Positions 1-4,540 of a stretch of DNA of 5,027 nt are shown here, piece by piece (the stretch's first letter is position 1; each line of letters starts with the position of its first letter). The stretch is from contig DAHWHT010000153.1 of NCBI GenBank assembly GCA_027335515.1, positions 1 through 5,027 on the forward strand. The letters are read 5' to 3'. The translations under genes and the position numbers were made by a program. The notes below the pieces were generated by a model that saw only the letters and a list, made by a program, of their open reading frames with translations, had not been told where the DNA came from and made no database searches. The stretch comes from Clostridia bacterium. GTDB lineage: Bacteria > Bacillota_E > RBS10-35 > JAJYVN01.

Positions 1-5
1 GACAT
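1..5 (-). CDS. Start of a gene downstream of selD (only first codons visible)
   Basis: On the minus strand, the selD stop codon (22-20) is followed 14 bases later by an ATG at 5-3. Only the ATG and two more bases (TC) are in the window, so the product cannot be identified; residue 2 would be serine, as any codon beginning TC encodes serine. The call rests on a near-ideal ribosome binding site at 17-10 placed 6 bases before the ATG. The short gap to selD indicates translation from the same transcript. In many bacteria selD is followed by selA, selB or the tRNA 2-selenouridine synthase gene; any of these would fit, but nothing here distinguishes them. Confidence 0.55.
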
Positions 6-9
6 CCGG

Positions 10-17
10 CCACCTCC
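10..17 (-). promoter_or_regulatory. Ribosome binding site for the gene starting at 5
   Basis: Read on the minus strand this is GGAGGTGG, a near-perfect Shine-Dalgarno sequence. The core GGAGGT ends 6 bases before the ATG at 5-3. It lies between the selD stop and that ATG, and it is the main evidence that a further gene begins at the window edge. Confidence 0.65.
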
Positions 18-19
18 GT

Positions 20-1060
20 TCAAGGTTCCACCTCCACGGAACCGGCGGGTCCGGCCCGCATCTCCCCGATCAGGGCCGCATCCACGTGGCCGGCCGCCAA
101 CGCGGCAAGCAGGGTATCCGTGCGTTCGGGTGCCACGGCGATGAGCAGGCCACCGGAGGTCTGCGCATCGCAGAGTAAAGCCTTCGCCTCGGCCGGCACC
201 GATGGATGCCACGCCACCTGGTCCGCGAGGAGGCGGAGGTTGTTCTGTGTCCCCGCCGAGATGGCCCCGTCGCGCAGCAACGCCAACGCCTCCGGCAGTA
301 CCGGGACCCGGCCCAGCGATACCCTGGCGGCGATGCCGCTTTGCCTGGCCAGGTCCCGCAGGTGGCCCAGCAGGCCAAAGCCGGTGACATCGGTGCAGGC
401 AGAGACCCCCACGGCCTGCATGGCCTCGGCGGCCGCGCGGTTGAGCTGAGCCATCACCGGTAGCACCCGAGCCTCGATCTCCGGACCGCCCCGGCCATGG
501 GTCAAGGCCGTCGTCAGGGCGCCGGTGCCGAGCGGCTTGGTCAACACCAAGTGGTCCCCTGCCCTAGCGCCGGACTTCCGCACGATCCGCGAGGGATCGA
601 CGACTCCGGTGACGACCATGCCGTACTTGGGGGTCGGATCGTCCAGGGTATGCCCTCCGATGATCGGCACGCCGGCCTCGGCCGCCTTGGCCGCGCCACC
701 CTGGAGCATCGCCTCCAGGGCGCGCAAGGGAAGCATCCGCACGGGGAAGGCCGCCACGTTGAGCGCGAATAGCGGCACGGCGCCCATGGCGTAGATGTCG
801 CTGAGCGCGTTCGCTGCCGCGACCTGCCCAAAGGCGGTTGGGTCGTCCAACACGGGCGTGATGACGTCCACCGTCTGAACGATGGCGAGATCGTCCCGCA
901 GGCGGAATACGCAGGCGTCCTCGCCCACTCCGGCAAGGACCCGCGGGTTATCAACGGCCGGCAAGCGTTTCAGGACCTCGACCAGGTCCTGGGGACCTAC
1001 CTTGCAAGCTCAGCCGGCACCGGGCGAGTAGGACGTCAGCCGCAGCAGGCTCTCCACCAC
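20..1060 (-). CDS. selD: Selenide, water dikinase (selenophosphate synthetase) with UGA-encoded selenocysteine
   Basis: SelD makes monoselenophosphate from selenide and ATP in the cytoplasm; this is the selenium donor for selenocysteine and selenouridine synthesis. Starting at GTG 1060, the protein has 346 residues, almost the same as the 347 of E. coli SelD. The N-terminus reads LTSYSPGAG-U-ACK, matching the family's glycine-rich active-site loop. The TGA at 1012-1010 falls at residue 17, where E. coli has its catalytic Cys17, and the catalytic lysine is at residue 20. Metal/ATP-binding residues are visible at D48 (GED), D65 (TVD), N84 and D88 (ANALSD), followed by GGH at 135-137, D224 in TDVTGFGLLGH and a late CDAQTSGG motif. 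The start is bounded by an in-frame stop at 1066-1064 and preceded by AAGGG at 1071-1067, 6 bases away; GTG 1057 is the alternative. A conventional reading that stops at UGA would begin at TTG 964 and lose the catalytic loop. The gene is divergent from the LysR gene. Confidence 0.93.
971..991 (-). promoter_or_regulatory. Bacterial SECIS hairpin of selD
   Basis: In the mRNA this is a perfect 8-bp stem, CAGGACCU pairing with AGGUCCUG, closed by a 5-base loop GGUCG. The loop begins 26 bases after the UGA Sec codon (1012-1010). Known bacterial SECIS elements lie inside the coding sequence shortly after the UGA and have a small apical loop with a guanosine among its first two bases; SelB binds the loop. 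This hairpin meets those rules, and its GGUC loop resembles that of the E. coli formate dehydrogenase element. A competing 6-bp stem (AGGUCC with GGACCU, loop CCA) is possible but shorter and lacks a loop G. Confidence 0.8.
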
Positions 1061-1063
1061 GCA

Positions 1064-1071
1064 TCACCCTT
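1064..1071 (-). promoter_or_regulatory. Ribosome binding site of selD
   Basis: On the minus strand this reads AAGGGTGA. The AAGGG part lies 6 bases before GTG 1060 and 9 bases before GTG 1057. It supports a start here, upstream of the UGA codon, rather than at TTG 964. The TGA inside it (1066-1064) is in frame with selD and marks the upstream limit of the reading frame. Confidence 0.5.
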
Positions 1072-1076
1072 GGAGC

Positions 1077-1082
1077 ATCATA
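1077..1082 (-). promoter_or_regulatory. Candidate -10 element of the selD promoter
   Basis: The minus strand reads TATGAT, five of six matches to TATAAT. No good -35 hexamer lies at 16-18 bases upstream, which would suit a promoter needing an activator such as a LysR-type protein. Transcription would start near 1070, leaving a leader of only about 10 bases, so the true start could lie elsewhere. Confidence 0.35.
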
Positions 1083-1094
1083 GCGCAGGCCGGC

Positions 1095-1100
1095 TATACT
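1095..1100 (+). promoter_or_regulatory. Candidate -10 element of the LysR gene promoter
   Basis: TATACT matches TATAAT at five of six positions. The best -35-like sequence is TTGGAG at 1070-1075, with a long spacer of 19 bases and only three matches, so the promoter is weak by consensus. Transcription would begin near 1107, giving a leader of about 55 bases before GTG 1162. Confidence 0.4.
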
Positions 1101-1125
1101 CATCATGCAAGTTCTGGCCCGCCTG

Positions 1126-1140
1126 ATGCCGAAACGGCAT
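1126..1140. promoter_or_regulatory. Candidate LysR-type operator (T-N11-A dyad)
   Basis: ATGCCG-AAA-CGGCAT is a perfect 15-bp dyad with 6-bp arms. It contains T1127-N11-A1139, the pattern shared by LysR-type binding sites. Its centre (1133) is about 63 bases upstream of the transcription start inferred for selD and about 26 bases downstream of the one inferred for the regulator gene. LysR-type proteins commonly bind near -65 of a divergent target and repress themselves from the same site. The site lies in the leader only if the regulator starts at GTG 1162. Binding itself is inferred. Confidence 0.55.
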
Positions 1141-1148
1141 GACGGATT

Positions 1149-1156
1149 GGAGGTGA
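1149..1156 (+). promoter_or_regulatory. Ribosome binding site that fixes the LysR gene start
   Basis: GGAGGTGA is a near-perfect Shine-Dalgarno sequence. The GGAGG core ends 8 bases before GTG 1162 and 5 bases before GTG 1159. It argues that translation begins here rather than at the upstream in-frame ATG 1105, which has no recognisable ribosome binding site. Confidence 0.7.
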
Positions 1157-1161
1157 CGGTG

Positions 1162-2091
1162 GTGGCTACCGGTAGGGCTCTCGCGGATCTGGATCTCGGC
1201 GCCCTCCAAGCATTCTACCACGTAGCCCGCCTTGGCAGCTTCTCGCGCGCCGCCGAGGTGTTGCATCGAAGCCAGCCGGCCGTCTCACGCCAGGTCCAAG
1301 GACTGGAGGCGGCTTTGGGCTTCCCGCTGCTCGCCGAACGCCGGCCCCGCGTCACCCTCAACGACGCCGGACGTGCCCTATACGCCTACGCCGAACGCAT
1401 CCTGCATCTTTGCGGCGAGGCGATGCAGTCCATGGACGAACTGCATAACCTCGACCACGGGCAGGTGCGCCTGGCCGCCAGCACCACCCCGGGGGGATAC
1501 ATCCTCCCGGCGATCCTGGCGCGGTTCTGCCGCCGCTATCCGGGAATCGACGTCCACCTTGCCGTCGTTCGCAGTTCGGAGGTCGCGCGGATGGTGTCCA
1601 TCGGCGAAGCAGACATCGGCGTCCTGTCAGAAGGCATGACGGGCCCCGACTTCTTCGTCCAGCCGTTTGTGCGGGATGACCTCGTGCTGGTCGCACCCGC
1701 CGGACACCCGCTCGCCGACGGAGAGACCGACCCAGGGCGCTTGGCTTCCGAGACACTGCTATCGCGGGAAGAGGGGTCCGGCAGCCGGAGCGCGGTCGAA
1801 GCGTACATGGAGACAACAGGGTTGCGCTTCGGCCGGTGCCTCACCCTTGGGTGCTCGGAGGGCATCAAGCGCGCAGCGGCTGCCGGCATGGGCATCGGCT
1901 TTCTGTCCCGGTCCGTCGTGGACGGCGAGTTGTCTTCCGGCCAGCTCTCGGTGGTCCAGGGCCACTCGGTACCGCGCCTGCTGTACCTCGCGGTTCCCCG
2001 CCAGGCGCGCATCTCCCCTGCGGCCACCGCGCTGCGCGCCTTCCTCCAACAGTGGGCCGCTGCTGCTCCAGATCATGCGACTTCCGTATAG
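1162..2091 (+). CDS. LysR-family transcriptional regulator, divergent from selD
   Basis: This is a DNA-binding regulator of 309 residues, the usual LysR-type length. Residues about 12-70 form the N-terminal winged helix-turn-helix, with the typical core LGSFSRAAEVLHRSQPAVSR and the trailing VTLNDAG. A linker helix leads to a periplasmic-binding-protein-like effector domain from about residue 100 (GQVRLAASTTPGGYILP) to near the C-terminus, including GMGIGFLSRSVV. The start at GTG 1162 is chosen for the strong ribosome binding site at 1149-1156; GTG 1159 is equally in frame, and ATG 1105 would add 19 residues not typical of the family. It resembles regulators of the CysB/CysL type in general form. 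Its position opposite selD suggests control of selenium genes, possibly with a selenium or sulfur compound as effector, and selenium-associated LysR regulators are a known group. The effector is inference. Confidence 0.9.
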   Translation: MATGRALADLDLGALQAFYHVARLGSFSRAAEVLHRSQPAVSRQVQGLEAALGFPLLAERRPRVTLNDAGRALYAYAERILHLCGEAMQSMDELHNLDHGQVRLAASTTPGGYILPAILARFCRRYPGIDVHLAVVRSSEVARMVSIGEADIGVLSEGMTGPDFFVQPFVRDDLVLVAPAGHPLADGETDPGRLASETLLSREEGSGSRSAVEAYMETTGLRFGRCLTLGCSEGIKRAAAAGMGIGFLSRSVVDGELSSGQLSVVQGHSVPRLLYLAVPRQARISPAATALRAFLQQWAAAAPDHATSV

Positions 2092-2124
2092 GCGCACCTC
2101 CATTTTAGCATTGGACGCATGATC
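2071..2124. repeat. 9-bp inverted repeat around the lysR stop codon
   Basis: GATCATGCG at 2071-2079 is exactly reverse-complemented as CGCATGATC at 2116-2124, separated by 36 bases that contain the lysR stop (2089-2091). It could form a long-loop hairpin between the LysR gene and the downstream cluster, or be a pair of protein half-sites. No T-tract follows, so it is not a standard Rho-independent terminator. A chance origin is possible. Confidence 0.4.
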
Positions 2125-2202
2125 GCCCTCCACCTACCCTTCGAGTTAAAGAGACGCGGCGGGAGCCCGGTGTAGCCTCCGCCCGTCCGGGGGTGGAACG
2201 CA

Positions 2203-2523
2203 TTGAAGATCGGTGTGGTCATTGGCACCAACAATCCGGAGACCTGTTGGAACGCCTTCCGCTTTGCGGTGAAGGCACTGGAGGGCGGACACGCCGTGCG
2301 GACGTTCCTGGTCGGAGCGGGTGTCGAGTGTGAAGGGATCCGGGAGGGCAGCTACGACGTTCCCGCGCAGATGCAGGCGTTCACGGAGCACGGCGGGGGG
2401 TTGCTGGCATGCGGTACATGCTTGCGCTCACGCGAGATGGAAGGCTCCGACCTCTGCCCCATCTCGACCATGCAGGATCTTGTAGACCTGACGGTGTGGG
2501 CGGACCGCCTGCTGACGTTCTGA
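2203..2523 (+). CDS. DsrE-family small sulfur-relay-like protein
   Basis: This is a soluble 106-residue protein with the DsrE/DsrF-like alpha/beta fold. It opens with strand KIGVVIGT, continues with NPETCWNAFRFAVKAL, a second strand AVRTFLVGAGVE, and then the family signature LLACGTCLRSR (C70, C73) followed by SDLCPISTM (C85). Proteins of this group bind or carry persulfide sulfur on conserved cysteines, and DsrE-like domains also occur in the selenium-associated protein YedF. Further cysteines are C15 and C43. The TTG start is preceded by GGGGGTGG ending 6 bases upstream, and an in-frame stop at 2173-2175 excludes a longer form. It is the first gene of a tight cluster with the methyltransferase and flavoprotein genes. 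The natural cargo, sulfur or selenium, cannot be read from the sequence. Confidence 0.85.
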   Translation: MKIGVVIGTNNPETCWNAFRFAVKALEGGHAVRTFLVGAGVECEGIREGSYDVPAQMQAFTEHGGGLLACGTCLRSREMEGSDLCPISTMQDLVDLTVWADRLLTF

Positions 2524-2555
2524 GTCCACCGGCTATCGGGAGGAGGGAGCCCGGC

Positions 2556-3134
2556 ATGCGCCCGCCTTCAGTGGTGGTCAAAGCCCAGGGCTGCTCCCGC
2601 CCCGGCACCAAGCCATTGAATGAGCCGCGCATCCGTCGCTGGGTGGTGCGCCAGTGCGCCGGAGCCGATCCCGTCTTGGATGTCGGCTGCGGCGCTGGGG
2701 ACCTGTGCGCCGACCTGGCGCAGCGCGGCCACCGCGTGACAGGGGTGGACCGGGATCCCGCCCAGCTAGCGACGGCGCGTGGGGCCATGGTACCCGACGT
2801 ATGCCCCCAGCCTGAGTGGATCCGCGACGACGGAGAGGTTCTCGGCCGACTGGGGGATGGCAGCTTCGGTGCGGTGACATTGGTCTTCGTGCTGCACCAC
2901 ATGGCCGATCCAGTGGCGGGACTGCGGGCCGCCTGGAGAGTCCTCCGGCCCGGCGGCCGCCTCCTGGTCGCCGAGATGCTCCCCAAAGGACCGGACGCCA
3001 ACGACCACTGTCATCGCGTCGGGATTGGCCAGTGGATGGCCTGGCTTGCGGCCTTGGAGCCGGTCGAGATGCGCCTGATCGCTCCGGCGGACCAGGAGTG
3101 GATGCTGGGGAGGCTCGGCAAGCCAAAGGGCTGA
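2556..3134 (+). CDS. Class I SAM-dependent methyltransferase
   Basis: This is a short cytoplasmic methyltransferase of 192 residues with a Rossmann-type S-adenosylmethionine domain. Motif I is VLDVGCGAGDL at residues 40-50, the acidic residue that binds the ribose is in VTGVDRD (61-67), LVFVLHHMADP (109-119) is the motif after strand 4, and WRVLRPGGRLLVAEM (127-141) is the strand-5 region. The C-terminus is short, with no added substrate domain, so the acceptor is unknown. ATG 2556 is chosen for GGGAGGAGGG at 2538-2547, 8 bases upstream; the frame stays open further upstream but overlaps the preceding gene. It lies 32 bases after the DsrE gene and 29 bases before the flavoprotein gene, so it is probably co-transcribed. 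Methylation of a sulfur or selenium compound would fit this setting, but that is inference from neighbours only. Confidence 0.85.
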   Translation: MRPPSVVVKAQGCSRPGTKPLNEPRIRRWVVRQCAGADPVLDVGCGAGDLCADLAQRGHRVTGVDRDPAQLATARGAMVPDVCPQPEWIRDDGEVLGRLGDGSFGAVTLVFVLHHMADPVAGLRAAWRVLRPGGRLLVAEMLPKGPDANDHCHRVGIGQWMAWLAALEPVEMRLIAPADQEWMLGRLGKPKG

Positions 3135-3163
3135 GCGCTCCATGTGGAAAGGGAGGATGTCCA

Positions 3164-4318
3164 GTGGGCAAGCGGACGGTATTGGTCCTTGGGGGAGGCG
3201 TGGGCGGGCTGGTGGCGGCCGGCGTGTTGCGACGCGAACTGGCGGCCGAGGATCGCGTGATCCTGGTGGAACGGTCGGCCAAGCACACCTTCTCGCCCTC
3301 GCTGCTCTGGCTTATGAGCGGCACCCGAAAGGCCGAGCAGGTGCAGCGAGACTTTGCACCGCTGGCCCGCCGAGGGATCGAGGTCCGTCAGGGTGAGATC
3401 ACCGAGATCGACCCGGAACGGCGGCGCGTGGTTGTCGGCGGGGAGGAACTGACGGGCGACGCCCTGGTGGTGTCCCTGGGCGCCGCGCTCGTCCCGGAGC
3501 GCGTGCCGGGTCTCGCTGAAGCCGGGGGCAACTTCTACACGGTCGACGGTGCTAGGCAGGTATTCGACCAGGTATCCGGCGTCCAGTCAGGCCGCGTGGC
3601 GGTCGTGGTGGCGGATGTCCCGTTCAAGTGCCCGGCCGCGCCCTATGAGGCCGCCATGCTCCTGGAGGGCCTGTTCCGGCGTCGCCACGTCCGCGACCAG
3701 GTGGCGGTGACCCTCTACGCCGCGGAGCCGGCGCCCATGGGCGTAGCGGGCCCCGAGGTTTCCCGGGGCGTGGTGGAGTTCGTCCGCCAACGCGGCATCG
3801 ACTATCACCCCAGCACAAAGCTCACCCGGGTCGACGCCGCGGGGAAGCGTCTACACTTCGATACCGGCGCCGAGGCCGACTTCGACGTGCTCGCGGTGGT
3901 CCCGCCGCACACCGTCCCGGACGCGGTGCGCAACTCCCCTCTGGCCGGTCCGAACGTCTGGATCCCGATGGACCCCGCCACCTGCGAGACCCGATTCGAG
4001 AACGTCTTTGCCATCGGAGACGTGACAACTGTGCCGCTGAAGCTGGGCAAGCCGTTACCGAAGGCGGGCGTCTTCGCTCATGGGCAGGCCGAGGTCGTAG
4101 CCCACACCCTGGCGGCCCGCCTGCGCGGGCGCGGCAAAGAGCCAACGTTCGATGGTCACGGGGAGTGCTTCATCGAGATGGGCGGCGGCATGGCCGGGTT
4201 CGCCCGCGGCAACTTCTACGCCGAGCCGGCACCCCAGGTTCAGATGTATCGGGCTGGCCGCCACTGGCATGCGGCCAAAGTGGCGTTCGAGCGCAACTGG
4301 TGGCGCAGCTGGTTCTGA
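3164..4318 (+). CDS. Sulfide:quinone oxidoreductase/FCSD-like FAD-dependent oxidoreductase
   Basis: This 384-residue flavoprotein belongs to the family that oxidises sulfide and passes electrons to quinone or cytochrome. The N-terminal FAD-binding motif is VLVLGGGVGGLVAA (6-19), with the acidic end of strand 2 at VILVERS. The family motif VPFKCPAAPYEAAML (152-166) carries Cys156, the C-terminal FAD motif is VFAIGDVT (281-288), and GECFIEMGGG (333-342) carries Cys335. Cys156 and Cys335 match the spacing of the redox disulfide of flavocytochrome c sulfide dehydrogenase; the extra cysteine near residue 124 of many true SQRs is absent. The C-terminus FERNWWRSWF is aromatic and basic, as in members that sit on the membrane. 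There is no signal peptide, which points to the cytoplasmic side. GTG 3164 follows GGGAGGA by 6 bases; a much longer open frame upstream overlaps the methyltransferase gene and is not coding. The substrate, sulfide, polysulfide or selenide, is uncertain. Confidence 0.87.
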   Translation: MGKRTVLVLGGGVGGLVAAGVLRRELAAEDRVILVERSAKHTFSPSLLWLMSGTRKAEQVQRDFAPLARRGIEVRQGEITEIDPERRRVVVGGEELTGDALVVSLGAALVPERVPGLAEAGGNFYTVDGARQVFDQVSGVQSGRVAVVVADVPFKCPAAPYEAAMLLEGLFRRRHVRDQVAVTLYAAEPAPMGVAGPEVSRGVVEFVRQRGIDYHPSTKLTRVDAAGKRLHFDTGAEADFDVLAVVPPHTVPDAVRNSPLAGPNVWIPMDPATCETRFENVFAIGDVTTVPLKLGKPLPKAGVFAHGQAEVVAHTLAARLRGRGKEPTFDGHGECFIEMGGGMAGFARGNFYAEPAPQVQMYRAGRHWHAAKVAFERNWWRSWF

Positions 4319-4366
4319 CAGCAGCCCTGGCATGTTCTTGGTGAACCGTCATGCATGCCCCTCGTG

Positions 4367-4383
4367 CCACGGTTTTGCCGTGG
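4367..4383. other. Small hairpin after the flavoprotein gene
   Basis: CCACGG-TTTTG-CCGTGG forms a perfect 6-bp stem with a 5-base loop, 49 bases after the flavoprotein stop codon. No run of T follows on either strand, so it is at best a weak or Rho-dependent terminator or an RNA-stabilising 3' structure. It lies in a 222-base stretch (4319-4540) in which I see no convincing gene. Confidence 0.3.
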
Positions 4384-4499
4384 AGTATGGCTGCTTGCCG
4401 AAACAAGGGCTAAAGACCCTAGACGCCTGTCCCCTTTGGCCGCGCTCGACCGATTACGGCGATGTTCGGGCTGTTCGGGTTGGTATCGCATGGCAGGAA

Positions 4500-4520
4500 C
4501 CTTCCGCAGCCTTGCGAAGG
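4500..4520. other. Hairpin just upstream of the last gene
   Basis: CCTT-(C)-CGCA, loop GCCT, then TGCGAAGG forms an 8-bp stem with one bulged C. It ends 20 bases before GTG 4541 and about 10 bases before the G-rich ribosome binding site. It could be a transcript-end structure of the upstream cluster or a leader structure of the next gene; there is no T-tract. Confidence 0.3.
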
Positions 4521-4540
4521 GGACATGACTGGGGGGATCA

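Noticed and set aside
20..964. selD starting at TTG 964 as a complete gene
   Set aside because: This form lacks the catalytic Cys/Sec and lysine. The frame upstream matches the family's N-terminus residue by residue through the TGA.
1105..1161. LysR gene starting at ATG 1105
   Set aside because: No ribosome binding site precedes this ATG, the extra 19 residues are atypical, and the strong site at 1149-1156 points to GTG 1162. The stretch also carries the T-N11-A dyad.
2092..2202. A tRNA-Sec gene or a clear promoter in the spacer before the DsrE gene
   Set aside because: No cloverleaf or T-loop sequence is visible, and promoter-like hexamers (TTGGAC at 2111, TACCCT at 2135) match only about half of the consensus. 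Imperfect GC-rich pairings at 2158-2184 are too weak to call.
2816..3163. Long upstream extension of the flavoprotein frame (500 residues in total)
   Set aside because: It overlaps the methyltransferase gene in another frame and is arginine-, proline- and glycine-rich as expected of a shadow frame; the FAD motif begins just after GTG 3164.
4440..4490. Direct repeat GTTCGGG-CT-GTTCGGG as a tRNA T-arm or an operator
   Set aside because: No acceptor or anticodon stems fit around it, and two copies of a 7-mer in GC-rich DNA are not strong evidence.
4316..4525. Read-through of the flavoprotein TGA as selenocysteine, since the frame stays open for 69 codons
   Set aside because: The protein already ends with the family's usual aromatic WF terminus, no suitable hairpin lies at the right distance after the TGA, and long open frames are common by chance at this GC content.
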